Positions 1-8,660 of a DNA stretch of 64,000 nucleotides are shown in pieces; position 1 is the stretch's first letter, and each line of letters begins with the position of its first letter. Under the pieces are notes generated by a model that was given only the letters and a program-made list of their open reading frames with translations, had not been told where the DNA came from and did no database searches. Both the position numbers and the translations under genes were made by a program. Origin of the DNA: Tissierella creatinophila DSM 6911 (lineage in GTDB: Bacteria > Bacillota > Clostridia > Tissierellales > Tissierellaceae); NCBI RefSeq assembly GCF_001940565.1, contig NZ_LTDM01000065.1:1-64000 (forward strand). Reading direction: 5' to 3'.

Positions 1-14
1 AGTACCTTTATTAG

Positions 15-557
15 TCATGCCTTCAGGTACTAAAACCATATAGGCAGAGGCTCCATATCAATGGCAAATCGGAAACAACGGAATATATTTTTTATACTAA
101 ATGCGACAACTTGCTTGACAAACTCCGCATCTTAGACACAAGTGTAACTTGGCAAAGATTCTGTGAAGTTATCAATAATGAAATTGTTACAAAAAATATT
201 CGTATGACATCGTCAGAAGACAAAAGACTTGGAACATATTTTGTTAGAGCTACTGACTTAGAATATCATGAAGAAGCAGACAATAATGACCTATCTGAAA
301 AAGAGCAAATTCAAGCAAGGTTGCTTAATTATAGATTCGCTGAAAAAGTTCTTAAATATTTATGGGATGATGCTTTTAAATTTTCACGTGAGGATATTTT
401 CAAAAATACAATTTATAAGAGTCTAGAAGAAGTAGTTAATCACTTTAATTCTAGGAGTTCTGCAAAAGCAACAGGCAATGATCGTCTAGATGTTTTTAAA
501 GAAGAGATTATTGATGCTTTTCTAACCCAGGATTTAATTGATAGTACTGTTGAGTAA
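15..557 (+). pseudogene. C-terminal remnant of an McrB-like AAA+ restriction ATPase
   Basis: The reading frame is open from 15 after an in-frame TAG at 12-14. The clearest start is TTG at 111, which leaves about 148 residues. The stretch around EDKRLGTYFVRATDLEY and the later KVLKYLWDDAFKFSREDIF resemble the C-terminal end of McrB-type GTPase/ATPase subunits. There the pattern 'EDK-x-x-G-x-[YF]-F' is followed by a helical 'YLWDD' segment. No Walker A or B motif lies inside the window, and the frame is closed upstream. The gene is therefore either truncated or frameshifted near position 40, because another frame reads openly from 2 to 43. It sits 14 bases before a LlaJI-family endonuclease, the usual partner of such an ATPase. 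The family call rests on C-terminal similarity alone. Confidence 0.6.
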
Positions 558-571
558 GGTGGTGATAATCT

Positions 572-1879
572 ATGGAAATAAGCACTGAATTACTGAAGAG
601 CAAGTGCCATGTTAATACGAATGAAGAAGGAGATCGCTTTGTAGGCATCAAGGCTGATTCTGAAAATGCGATGGTCTATTTTCCTATGGGTTATCAATTG
701 CCAGACACAGAACATGAACGAAGAAGAGATATTTTGCATCTAATATCCGTACTTTCAGAATTTACGGTCAGAAATGATAGAGTACTCCATATGAAAAAGT
801 TTGAAGCTCCTCAATCCGTTGATTTTCCTGTCAATGCATATATGGAAGTAATAAACTACTATTTGGAGCAACGCTCATATTACACAGAGAAGGAGCCTAT
901 CTATAAAACTAGCGATCGTGGTAACACCGACTGGGCTAAAACAATTCGTCAGCAGAAACCTTTGTTGCAGGCTAACAATTCGCCTATTTATTTAAAACAG
1001 ACAGTAAGGGATTCTACACCGAATGATCGTAATCTGATAACACAAATCCACAAATACTGTGTATATGAGAGTTTTCAAAAATTAGGATGGTTGTTTACAC
1101 CAAATCTTCCACCTAAACCAGATTTTCCGATTGATATTAAACGGTTTCTTATTGAACTAAATGATAAATTAGGTAAAACAAATAATGATAAAGATAAACG
1201 TCTTTTCACTTCAATGATTGCAATGCTTAAGTATATAGATGAAGAGACAAACAAACGTCAATTCTATTTTGGGACAGATAGTTTCGAGTATGTATGGGAA
1301 AAACTTATTGACAGAGTATTTGGTGTTAGTAACAAAAACTCATATTTTCCAAAGGCAACCTGGCACCTAAAAAAAGGTAAGACAAGAACATTTGAAGCTC
1401 TTAGGCCAGATACAATCATGGTTTGCAATAACAAAATCTATGTCTTAGACGCAAAGTATTATAGATATGGATTAACTGGCGAACCCATGCATCTGCCAGA
1501 GGGTAGATCTATACATAAGCAGATAACTTATGGTGAATATATAAGTATAAACAATAAATTCAAAGATGAAAATGGCAATAATCCAACGGTATACAATGCA
1601 TTTTTGATGCCATACAATTCACGAGAAAATATTTTTGATTTGTCTGGTATATTTGAAAATTGTGGTGAAAGTACAGGTGAGTGGAAAGGGCATGATAATA
1701 CTTTTGAACATGTCCAAGGCATCTTGGTCGATATCAATTACTTGATGCACCATTACACAGGAAACCACTCGAAAAAAATTATAGCCTTAGCAGATTCGAT
1801 AGAGAGAGCTTTAACTGAAAATGGTGGGAATTTACCTATAGAGGCTGAAATAAGTGTATCAGTTGGATCAGATTATTAA
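572..1879 (+). CDS. LlaJI-family restriction endonuclease subunit
   Basis: This 435-residue protein matches the LlaJI restriction endonuclease family. The expected role is the nuclease subunit that cuts foreign DNA together with an McrB-like ATPase. A PD-(D/E)xK-like core is visible: 'ALRPDTIMV' near residues 277-285, followed by 'IYVLDAKYYRYG' near 290-301, whose D-A-K supplies the acidic and lysine residues. The N-terminal half carries a helical region including 'ERRRDILHLISVLSEF'. The ATG is preceded by GGTGGTGAT. The upstream ATPase frame ends 14 bases earlier, so the two were an operon. Because the ATPase seems broken, restriction activity may be lost although the nuclease frame is intact. 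No cognate methyltransferase is in the window outside the prophage. Confidence 0.75.
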   Translation: MEISTELLKSKCHVNTNEEGDRFVGIKADSENAMVYFPMGYQLPDTEHERRRDILHLISVLSEFTVRNDRVLHMKKFEAPQSVDFPVNAYMEVINYYLEQRSYYTEKEPIYKTSDRGNTDWAKTIRQQKPLLQANNSPIYLKQTVRDSTPNDRNLITQIHKYCVYESFQKLGWLFTPNLPPKPDFPIDIKRFLIELNDKLGKTNNDKDKRLFTSMIAMLKYIDEETNKRQFYFGTDSFEYVWEKLIDRVFGVSNKNSYFPKATWHLKKGKTRTFEALRPDTIMVCNNKIYVLDAKYYRYGLTGEPMHLPEGRSIHKQITYGEYISINNKFKDENGNNPTVYNAFLMPYNSRENIFDLSGIFENCGESTGEWKGHDNTFEHVQGILVDINYLMHHYTGNHSKKIIALADSIERALTENGGNLPIEAEISVSVGSDY

Positions 1880-1901
1880 TCATAAGTATACAGAAAAAAT
1901 A

Positions 1902-1947
1902 AAAAATCACCGTTACTATGTGGACTGCATAGTGACGGTGATTTTTT
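1902..1947. terminator. Bidirectional Rho-independent terminator
   Basis: A 19-bp stem with one G-U pair (arms 1902-1920 and 1928-1946) closes a 7-nt loop. A-rich and T-rich flanks lie on both sides. It sits between the stop codons of two convergent genes and should end transcription from both directions. Confidence 0.9.
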
Positions 1948-3169
1948 ATTTTTGAGCCATTTTCTTTACTTTTTTCCGGTGATTTCGCTGGGCAGTTGCA
2001 TTTCTACAGTTAGGGCTGCAATATTTTTTTCGTCCATTTGAGGTCTTAATCAAGAAATGATTATTGCAAGCAGGATTAGCGCATTCTCTATATATTTCAG
2101 AACCAGGTCTCATATAAAATATTGAAAAATATAAGGCCGAAAGCAAGTTAGTGGCTTTCCATGAAGGCTCCATTTTACTTGCCACAAAACGAGGCACAAT
2201 ACCAGAAAGATTTGAATTAATTTCTTCATTTAACACAATCTTTGCGACTACTATAAGAACCTGTTTAAGATTGTCGTCAAAATTCTCAATAGCTGGTTCA
2301 TCATAAAATTCGATGCCATTTTCATAAGTTACTTTACTAACCACGCCTACCTTTCTCATAAGATGAAATAGGAAATCTATGGTAATACGAGCTGCAGGTG
2401 TTTCATTTGGTGCATTGCGATACAGATAAACAATATCTTTATATCGAAGGTCGTTTATTCCTGGATAACGGTTTGTCAAAGAACTACCAGAAATAATATC
2501 TTGATACTCCTCAATATTTAAATCATATGTTGGTTTATATACTGAATCAGTAATTATATACGTTTCACTTTCAAAGCCTTCTTTGGTGCCGTCAATCTCG
2601 GGTACTGAGGAGGCTTTTTCTAATGTTTTAATGAAACCATTATAACAAGTCGAATATGGTTTGCTCATAGAATTTAACTTGAAAGAAACTCGCTCTGACA
2701 GAAGTAGATAAAGAGTTAGGTATAGTATTTTCTCATAGCTTCTATTAGGTTCTTCAATCTCACTCATGAGAAGAACTGTTGCCTTTATATGATTCACAAC
2801 TTCAGTCAAAGAATATAGATCGACTTCCTCGTATTCCGTTTTACTAACAGGAAAGAAAAAACCGTTTTCCTCAAAAAAACTTCGTATGCTGTCAACTTCG
2901 TTTGGTAAAGAGATTAGTGCACTTAGTAAGTTTTCTTTTCTAACTGATCCCATCGGTGTGGTTCTACAAAGACCGTTTGAACCACTAAAGGCATAATGTA
3001 ATTCATTTTGCTCATCAGATTGAATTTTCAAAGTGCGTCTCATCTCACCAGGAGAAAGATTAACAACATCAACACCTGTAAAACATCTATAGCCCTTTAG
3101 AGAAAAATAATCGTTTCCTAAATTAAAAAAGTTTTCATTTTCTAATGCAATATTTTCGATTTCAGACAT
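1946..3169 (-). CDS. CGNR zinc-finger domain protein
   Basis: This 407-residue protein has a C-terminal zinc finger of the CGNR type: C-A-N-P-A-C-N near residue 365, then K-Y-C-S-P-N-C-R-N-A about 22 residues later. A basic tail follows (RNHRKKVKKM). CGNR proteins are putative DNA-binding regulators. The remainder is mostly helical with no recognised catalytic motif. The start ATG at 3169 has an AGGAGGAAAT ribosome binding site. It is convergent with the restriction gene and divergent from the prophage early region. It could therefore belong to the host or be a regulator carried at the prophage edge. Its specific target is unknown. Confidence 0.65.
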   Translation of the reverse strand: MSEIENIALENENFFNLGNDYFSLKGYRCFTGVDVVNLSPGEMRRTLKIQSDEQNELHYAFSGSNGLCRTTPMGSVRKENLLSALISLPNEVDSIRSFFEENGFFFPVSKTEYEEVDLYSLTEVVNHIKATVLLMSEIEEPNRSYEKILYLTLYLLLSERVSFKLNSMSKPYSTCYNGFIKTLEKASSVPEIDGTKEGFESETYIITDSVYKPTYDLNIEEYQDIISGSSLTNRYPGINDLRYKDIVYLYRNAPNETPAARITIDFLFHLMRKVGVVSKVTYENGIEFYDEPAIENFDDNLKQVLIVVAKIVLNEEINSNLSGIVPRFVASKMEPSWKATNLLSALYFSIFYMRPGSEIYRECANPACNNHFLIKTSNGRKKYCSPNCRNATAQRNHRKKVKKMAQK

Positions 3170-3357
3170 AAGAATTTCCTCCTCCTCATACTACAAACAC
3201 ATAAAATCACATCAACAAGTAATCGAATAAATAATTGTTTATTTATTATATCAAGTTTTAGTAATCAATACAATAACCTTTGAAAGCTGATTATTATTAA
3301 TAGTAATCGATAAATTCAGAAATTTACTTACTATTTGAGACTGATTACAATTATAGA
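3170..3357. other. AT-rich intergenic region with an AT-only dyad
   Basis: No gene is seen. A 9-bp inverted repeat made only of A and T (3226-3234 against 3239-3247) lies about 57 bases upstream of the minus-strand CGNR start. It could be an operator or promoter-proximal dyad for that gene, but nothing else supports this. Confidence 0.3.
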
Positions 3358-3585
3358 TGAGGGGGAATCCCTCTTAAAATTTATCTGTCTCAAAGTCCTA
3401 TTGCGCATACGGACGGCGGGATGCATAAGAGTTCAGAACACAGTGACAAAGACTGTGTTTGGAATGAAGATGCACCCACCGTAATTTCGTGTGCTCTTTT
3501 TTTGGACAAGCGAAATTTGTGGTCATCTTATCCGCAGGCTCTTTTGCATTCCGCCACCCATTACCGGGACGGAAAGGAATGCAAA
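3358..3585 (+). promoter_or_regulatory. Structured 5' leader RNA with attenuator and start-codon hairpin
   Basis: This gene-free, GC-richer stretch precedes the first early prophage gene. It contains several hairpins. GAGGG/CCCTC lies near 3358-3375, and ACACAGT/ACTGTGT near 3437-3460. A terminator-like stem near 3471-3506 ends in seven T residues. A perfect 11-bp stem pairs 3542-3552 with 3576-3586. The last stem buries the ribosome binding region (GGAAAGGAAT) and the A of the start codon at 3586. The layout suggests control by attenuation and by blocked translation initiation. A longer reading frame from 3421 runs through this leader, but its sequence is not protein-like and 3586 has a proper ribosome binding site. 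Confidence 0.55.
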
Positions 3586-4158
3586 ATGAAAATACGAGTT
3601 TTATATGAAGATCACATCAAAAACGGTCACAAGAACTACACCACAATTGAAATTCCAGATGGAGATTACAGCATCATGCTGGATATCGACTATGAACAGC
3701 GTCTTGCAGAAGCAAAGCCAGAAAAGAAGGCTGAAGTAAAGCGTTGTGAGACCGTGCAGGAAATGTTCGACCTTATGAACAGCAAAGAATACAACTGCTG
3801 GCGCAGGGAAACCAGGTATATTGACCCCAATCCAAAGATGAAGAAGTTAAGTGGTAAGAGGGGATATATCCAGGCTGAACCAGACGAGGAGTCCTTTAAC
3901 ATTATGGATTATCTCTGTACCACTTCTGATGACGAGACACGCAGTAGAGATTATGAATGTGAAGAAATCTGTGACTGGATCCGCAGCACTCTTTCCAAGA
4001 AACCAGAATGGGCAGATGCCTTTATTGCAGTCCGTATTAATGGCATTTCAATTCGTGAATATGCCCGTTCTATCGGTGCAGATGAAAACAATATCACCCA
4101 GAAATTAAAGCGAGCAACAAAGAAATTAGGAAAAGAATATCCAAATCGTCAGATTTGA
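3586..4158 (+). CDS. Phage sigma-70-like early regulator
   Basis: This 190-residue protein begins MKIRVLYEDH. Its C-terminal part (about residues 125-185) resembles sigma-70 region 4: an acidic helix 'DYECEEICDWIRSTL', then 'VRINGISIREYARSIGADENNITQKLKRATKKL', which fits a helix-turn-helix. The middle carries the small domain 'ETVQEMFDLMNSKEYNCWRRE'. Such proteins are common as the first early gene of prophages and integrative elements in gut Clostridia. They probably direct transcription of element genes, though this is inferred. The start at 3586 was chosen over an in-frame upstream codon because of AAAGGAAT seven bases before it. Its stop overlaps the first copy of the 40-nt hairpin repeat. 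Confidence 0.7.
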   Translation: MKIRVLYEDHIKNGHKNYTTIEIPDGDYSIMLDIDYEQRLAEAKPEKKAEVKRCETVQEMFDLMNSKEYNCWRRETRYIDPNPKMKKLSGKRGYIQAEPDEESFNIMDYLCTTSDDETRSRDYECEEICDWIRSTLSKKPEWADAFIAVRINGISIREYARSIGADENNITQKLKRATKKLGKEYPNRQI

Positions 4159-4188
4159 CCTTTTCCCAAGGCTACTAGGTAAGAGGTC
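4149..4188 (+). repeat. Early-region hairpin repeat, copy 1
   Basis: This is the first of three ungapped 40-nt copies (others at 35818 and 40112). It begins TCAGATT and has the loop core GGCTACTAGGT. Positions 9-16 pair with 33-40 to give an 8-bp stem. The 3' arm can alternatively pair with a CCTCT just downstream (4193-4197), so two exclusive folds are possible. It lies 35 bases before the rha start. Confidence 0.75.
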
Positions 4189-4222
4189 AAGGCCTCTCAA
4201 AAATTATAAGGAGGTAATTCTG

Positions 4223-4891
4223 ATGAGAGAATTAATACCTAAAGACAAATACGGTGTATTTGCCGACACCAAGGATACGGCAAGAGTAGATAGTTTGTTT
4301 GTGGCTGAGTTCTTTGAGAAGGAACATAAAAATGTTCTGCGTGACATTGCTAAAATCACTGACCCCAAATCTGGGTTAAGCACAGAATTTGCTCAGCTCA
4401 ATTTTGAGCCGACCTCATACACGGATGGTTGGAACAGAAAGCAAAAGGCTTATGCCATGACCCGTGATGGATTCACTATGTTGGTTATGGGATATACAGG
4501 GCAGAAAGCAATGAAGTTCAAAGAGTTATACATCAAACGCTTTAATGAAATGGAGCAGTTCATTAAAACCCTTGTTTCCGCTCGTAAGGAGTTTCCTTTG
4601 CTGACTGACAACATTAAGTTGCTCCATGAAAACCCCAAGCCTTATCACTTCAGTAATGAATGCGACATGATTAACCGCATTGTTACAGGGATGTCGGCAA
4701 AGCAATTTAGAATTGCTAACGGTATTGAAAAAGGTAAAAGTATCCGTCCGTATCTTTCAGATGAGCAGATTACCATGCTGGAAACTCTGCAAAAAGTAGA
4801 TGTGGGTTTATTAGTGGCTGTTCCAGATTATCAGCAGCGTAAGCGTCATCTGGAATGGTACAAGCTGAAGATGGAAGAGAACAAAAATTAA
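4223..4891 (+). CDS. rha: Rha-family phage regulatory protein
   Basis: This 222-residue protein has the Rha (pRha) domain over residues 20-110. 'VDSLFVAEFFEKEHKNVLRDI' is followed by 'YAMTRDGFTMLVMGYTGQKAMKFK', the hallmark 'TRDGF-x-x-L-x-MGFTG-x-K-A' of the family, then 'YIKRFNEME'. In phage phi-80 and relatives Rha interferes with growth in hosts lacking IHF. In Gram-positive prophages it is treated as an early regulator. The C-terminal half (residues 120-222) is a separate helical extension without a recognised motif. An AAGGAGG site precedes the ATG. The structured repeat upstream suggests that its expression is controlled at the RNA level. Confidence 0.85.
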   Translation: MRELIPKDKYGVFADTKDTARVDSLFVAEFFEKEHKNVLRDIAKITDPKSGLSTEFAQLNFEPTSYTDGWNRKQKAYAMTRDGFTMLVMGYTGQKAMKFKELYIKRFNEMEQFIKTLVSARKEFPLLTDNIKLLHENPKPYHFSNECDMINRIVTGMSAKQFRIANGIEKGKSIRPYLSDEQITMLETLQKVDVGLLVAVPDYQQRKRHLEWYKLKMEENKN

Positions 4892-4905
4892 GGAGGATAA
4901 TCATT

Positions 4906-5133
4906 ATGTTTTATGTGAAAGAGAGATTGAACGATACCATGGAGGTATCCATTGAAATAACAGATGAGAATGTATTTTGTCATTGCCCTATGTGTGGCAC
5001 TGAGGTGCCAGTAGACATTGCAGAAATTTTAAGTGACGGAGAGAGCGATCTATTTGGTACGGCAGTATTTTGTGATGAATGTGGCAAGAAGGTTAGAGCT
5101 GGAGGTAGACATTATGAGCATAAACAAATTTAA
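4906..5133 (+). CDS. Small phage zinc-ribbon protein
   Basis: This 75-residue protein has two cysteine pairs: C-H-C-P-M-C-G near residues 25-31 and C-D-E-C-G near 57-61, giving a zinc-ribbon pattern. The start at 4906 is preceded by AAGGAGG. A longer in-frame upstream start exists inside the rha gene but has no ribosome binding site. The gene overlaps the next one by 20 bases, so the two are likely translated together. Function unknown; a structural or nucleic-acid-binding role is possible. Confidence 0.65.
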   Translation: MFYVKERLNDTMEVSIEITDENVFCHCPMCGTEVPVDIAEILSDGESDLFGTAVFCDECGKKVRAGGRHYEHKQI

Positions 5134-5548
5134 TTCAGAAGGATATCATGATCCGACTCCACATGAAGCACTTAGAAATATCACTCGTGAGGAAAAGGCA
5201 GCAGCAAAAGCTGCCTTCAAGCCTCTTGTCTATATTTGCTCCCCCTTTAGTGGCGATATAGAAAACAATAATAAGCGGACACGGGAGTTCTGCCGTTTCG
5301 CATTAGAAAAAGGAAATATCCCTCTTGCTCCCCACCTTATGTTTCCGCAGTTTATGGATGACAACAATGAAAAAGAACGTGACCTCGCTATTTTCATGGA
5401 TATTATCCTGATGGGTAAATGCCAAGAGGTCTGGGTGCTAGGAGATGTTATCTCAAAAGGCATGAGTATTGAAATAGAAAAGGCAAAGAAACGTAGACAG
5501 CCAGTCAGATATTTTAATAAAGATTTCGAGGAGGTAAAGGCTCTATGA
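5114..5548 (+). CDS. DUF4406-like / nucleoside 2-deoxyribosyltransferase-fold protein
   Basis: This 144-residue protein carries 'VYICSPFSGDIENNNKRTREFCRFALEKGNIPLAPHLMFPQFMDD', followed by a stretch ending in an acidic 'VWVLGDVISKGMSIEIEKA'. This matches the DUF4406/DUF7768 families, which adopt the fold of nucleoside deoxyribosyltransferases. They are common in phage early regions, with possible roles in nucleotide or nucleotide-sugar metabolism. GGAGGTAG precedes the ATG at 5114. It overlaps the previous gene by 20 bases and the next by 4 (ATGA). Confidence 0.7.
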   Translation: MSINKFNSEGYHDPTPHEALRNITREEKAAAKAAFKPLVYICSPFSGDIENNNKRTREFCRFALEKGNIPLAPHLMFPQFMDDNNEKERDLAIFMDIILMGKCQEVWVLGDVISKGMSIEIEKAKKRRQPVRYFNKDFEEVKAL

Positions 5549-6153
5549 AAAAAATAAAGGCAATACAGACTGAATATAAAGGTTACCTCTTCCGTTCAAG
5601 ACTTGAGGCACGCTGGGCGATATTCTTCGATTGCTGTGGTGTCCAATATGAGTATGAACCCGAAGGCTATGACCTAGGAAACGGTTTGATGTATCTTCCG
5701 GATTTTCTTCTTCATGGTGTAGATGGTAGAGATGGCGGTGACCTTTACATTGAAGTTAAGGGTCAGATGACCGAGGACGATGCGAAGAAGATTAACCGTT
5801 TCTACGAGTTGGGGAAAGAAGATCCTGACGCTTACGGAAAGTCAAAGACCGCAATCTTTGTGGTTGGCAATATTCCAAGTGGAGGGGATATCGACGATAT
5901 CCTTTGGTGCATTGAAGGTGAAGCCTATGCAAACAACGGTAATTGGCCTAATAAGTATAACTTCGAAACTATCGATGGAGATTACTTTGCTGGATATCCC
6001 GGGATAAATCATCAAGGCAAATTTGAGCTGTTTGGAGATGACAGTAACTATCTTTGTGATATGGACCGTAGAGCAACTGAAAAAGCCTATCGTGCTGCTA
6101 GACAGGCAAGATTTGAACATGGACAAAGACCTCGTTTGAAAGGAGGTTATTAA
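5545..6153 (+). CDS. Phage protein with PD-(D/E)xK nuclease-like motif
   Basis: This 202-residue protein starts 'IQTEYKGYLFRSRLEARWAIFF', an arrangement in which the conserved E of 'SRLEARWA' opens a nuclease fold. 'YLPDFLL' near residue 51 and 'YIEVKGQM' near 70 then give a PD...E-x-K signature. This suggests a small DNA nuclease or recombination enzyme. It overlaps the preceding stop by 4 bases and is followed one base later by the VapE gene, so it belongs to the replication operon. The fold assignment is from motif spacing only. Confidence 0.6.
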   Translation: MKKIKAIQTEYKGYLFRSRLEARWAIFFDCCGVQYEYEPEGYDLGNGLMYLPDFLLHGVDGRDGGDLYIEVKGQMTEDDAKKINRFYELGKEDPDAYGKSKTAIFVVGNIPSGGDIDDILWCIEGEAYANNGNWPNKYNFETIDGDYFAGYPGINHQGKFELFGDDSNYLCDMDRRATEKAYRAARQARFEHGQRPRLKGGY

Positions 6154-6154
6154 G

Positions 6155-8503
6155 TTGAGAAAATTAGCCATTGCTTATGGGAACAGCCGACAGGCAAAGA
6201 AGTGGGTCAACAAAGAAATCACTTTTGATGCGCTAAAAGATAGATTGAAGACTCCAATTAGGACCACGGAATCAGCTGAAGAATATGCCAAGTTCGGTAA
6301 AGGTCAAAAGGATATTGCAAAAGACCATGGTGGCTTTGTTGCAGGTGTATTAAAAGGTGGTCGCAGAAAAAACGATACTGTGGAACTTCGATCAATGATT
6401 GCTTTAGATGGTGACAGAATTAATAAAGAATTTCTTGAAAACTATGAATCGAAAGCTGCATATACCTCTGTTCTTTATTCAACCCATAGTAGCACAGAAG
6501 AAAATCCAAGGGTGCGTCTTATTTTTCCCCTAACAAGAGATGTAACCTCAGAGGAATTTGTAGCAGTTTCAAGATATTTAGCACAGATGCTTGGCATGGA
6601 TTATTTCGATGAATGCTCCTATCTACCAAACCAGCTGATGTACTGGCCAAGTACGCCATCCAACGGAAAATTTGTATATAAGGAAGTAGACAAAACTTGG
6701 CTTAATCCAGATGATATTTTAATAGCCCATCCCGAATGGACTGATCCTACAAGACTTCCGACTTCATCTAGGGAGAGCAAGGCAAATACAGTTTCGCATG
6801 AGAAGGTACAGGACCCTCTTGCAAAGGAGGGTGTTGTGGGCCTTTTTAATAGAGTTTATTTCCCTGTTACAAAAGCAATCGATGCTTTTTTATCAGACGT
6901 CTACGAGCCAACAGAAAATGAGGACCGCTACCATTTTATAGAATCAAGCAGTATGGCGGGTGTTGAAATCAAAGATGGTGGCAAGTTCGTGTATAGCCAT
7001 CATGCCAAGGACCCGGCATACCTAAAATTATGCAATGCCTTTGACATCGTTCGTATCCATAAATTTGGTGATGAGGATGATAAGAAGTCCTTTAAAGAAA
7101 TGTGCGAGTTTGCAATGCAGATTGATGAAGTAAAACTCCTTGCAGCTAATGAGCGTCTTGCAGAAGCTGAAGTGGATTTCACTGACAGTGGAGATGATTG
7201 GAAGTCAAGACTGAGGTATCAACCTAGATCAAGTTTACTGGAAAATAGCGTATACAACTTAAACCTTATTCTTAATCATGACCCCGATTTTAAGAACTTT
7301 GCATATAACGAGCTGTCGAACCGTATCCAGGTCACAGGATCACTACCATGGGAAAGACCAGAAGGTAACGTATTTTGGAGAGATGCCGACACAGCCCAGC
7401 TTAAGTCCATTATGGATATTCGCTACCTTCCGTTCTCAAGCAGAAACCACGATGTTGCATTTACTAAGGTTGCTGATGATAGAAGATTCCATCCTATAAG
7501 GGATTACCTTGATTCCCTCCCTGCGTGGGATGGAGTAAAACGTGTAGAAGATATTTTTATCAAATATCTCCAGGCTGATGATACCGAGTATATATGCACA
7601 GTGACCAGAAAGACCTTTGCAGCTGCTGTTGCACGGATATATGTTCCTGGAATTAAGTTTGACTGTGTTCCTGTGCTTGATGGCGATCAGGGTATTGGGA
7701 AAAGCACCATCATTAAAGACCTTGTAACAGCAGAATTCTACTCTGAAACATTATCTCTTACGGATATGGATGATAAGTCTGGTGCTGAAAAACTGCAAGG
7801 ATTCTGGGCGGTTGAAATCGGAGAACTTGCTGGAATGAAGAAAGCTGATATTGAAAAAGTAAAAGCGTTCCTCTCAACTTCAGATGATAAATACAGACCG
7901 TCCTATGGAAGAGTTGTAGAAAGTCATCCTAGACAGTGCATCGTCATTGCAACGGTAAATGGAGAGCGTGGATATTTACGTGACATCACAGGAAACCGCC
8001 GCTTTTGGATTATTAAGGTACATCAGAAAAAGCAGAAGAAGACCTGGAATTTTACTGAAGCATATAGGCAGCAGTTCTGGGCCGAAGCTAAAGAAATATG
8101 GAAATCGGGTGAAAAACTGTACCTCGAGGGTGATGTTTTAGAGGAGGCTGAAAAAGCACAGAAAGGTGCGATGGAGGCTGATGAGCGTGTTGGCATGGTT
8201 GAAGAATACCTAAATACTCTACTTCCAGATGATTGGGATAGTATGGACTTATTTGCCCGTAGGAATTACCTAAGCGGTAGCGAATTTGGTGGAGCCAAGC
8301 ATACAGGTACTGTTGCACGAACATCTGTAAGCAATGCGGAAATTTGGTGTGAATGCTTTAATCGTAGTCTCCCAGAATTAAAGACTACCGACAGTTATCA
8401 GATTGCAGCACTTATGTCTCAGATTTCCGGTTGGGAACGAACCAGTAGTATTAAGCGTTTGCCGATTTATGGTAGGCAGCGACTATATCATTATGGTGGA
8501 TAG
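6155..8503 (+). CDS. Virulence-associated E (VapE) family phage primase/helicase
   Basis: This 782-residue protein starts at TTG 6155 after GGAGGTTATTAAG. Residues 1-200 form a primase-like region: 'LRSMIALDGDRINKEF' with an acidic pair, and 'TSVLYSTHSSTEENPRVRLIFPL'. The VapE helicase domain lies in the C-terminal half. It has Walker A 'DGDQGIGKST' near residues 508-517, 'LQGFWAVEIGELAGMKKADIEKVKAFLS' with the Walker B-like acidic residue, and arginine-finger-like 'TGNRRFWI'. Such fused proteins open and prime the origin for phage replication. It sits in the centre of the replication block, before a VRR-NUC gene and a SNF2 helicase. An unusual dyad follows at 8572-8610. Confidence 0.88.
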   Translation: MRKLAIAYGNSRQAKKWVNKEITFDALKDRLKTPIRTTESAEEYAKFGKGQKDIAKDHGGFVAGVLKGGRRKNDTVELRSMIALDGDRINKEFLENYESKAAYTSVLYSTHSSTEENPRVRLIFPLTRDVTSEEFVAVSRYLAQMLGMDYFDECSYLPNQLMYWPSTPSNGKFVYKEVDKTWLNPDDILIAHPEWTDPTRLPTSSRESKANTVSHEKVQDPLAKEGVVGLFNRVYFPVTKAIDAFLSDVYEPTENEDRYHFIESSSMAGVEIKDGGKFVYSHHAKDPAYLKLCNAFDIVRIHKFGDEDDKKSFKEMCEFAMQIDEVKLLAANERLAEAEVDFTDSGDDWKSRLRYQPRSSLLENSVYNLNLILNHDPDFKNFAYNELSNRIQVTGSLPWERPEGNVFWRDADTAQLKSIMDIRYLPFSSRNHDVAFTKVADDRRFHPIRDYLDSLPAWDGVKRVEDIFIKYLQADDTEYICTVTRKTFAAAVARIYVPGIKFDCVPVLDGDQGIGKSTIIKDLVTAEFYSETLSLTDMDDKSGAEKLQGFWAVEIGELAGMKKADIEKVKAFLSTSDDKYRPSYGRVVESHPRQCIVIATVNGERGYLRDITGNRRFWIIKVHQKKQKKTWNFTEAYRQQFWAEAKEIWKSGEKLYLEGDVLEEAEKAQKGAMEADERVGMVEEYLNTLLPDDWDSMDLFARRNYLSGSEFGGAKHTGTVARTSVSNAEIWCECFNRSLPELKTTDSYQIAALMSQISGWERTSSIKRLPIYGRQRLYHYGG

Positions 8504-8571
8504 AGAACACAAGAATGCGACACAACACAACTTTTTCCCTTATATTCAAAATGCTTTTTCTTAAAAGTAGA

Positions 8572-8610
8572 TAGTAAATAACCGTGAGCGTATACGCGCG
8601 TTAGTAAATA
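8572..8610. repeat. Palindrome flanked by 9-bp direct repeats
   Basis: TAGTAAATA occurs at 8572-8580 and again at 8602-8610. Between them lies a perfect 10-bp palindrome (GCGTATACGC, 8588-8597). The gap 8504-8660 between vapE and the VRR-NUC gene is otherwise empty. This arrangement could be a protein-binding or replication-associated site; no experimental parallel is claimed. Confidence 0.4.
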
Positions 8611-8660
8611 TAGGGGAATGGTTGTGATTTTGTGTTTCTTGTGTCAGATGGGAGGATATT

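Noticed and set aside
3390..3400. Possible attachment core TCTCAAAG at the left prophage edge resembling the CTCAAGG of the rumA stubs
   Set aside because: Only eight bases match and nothing corresponding is found after the last recombinase near 43977-44060.
3421..3585. A 55-residue N-terminal extension of the sigma-like protein
   Set aside because: It has no ribosome binding site, reads through hairpins and a T run, and 3586 has a well-spaced site.
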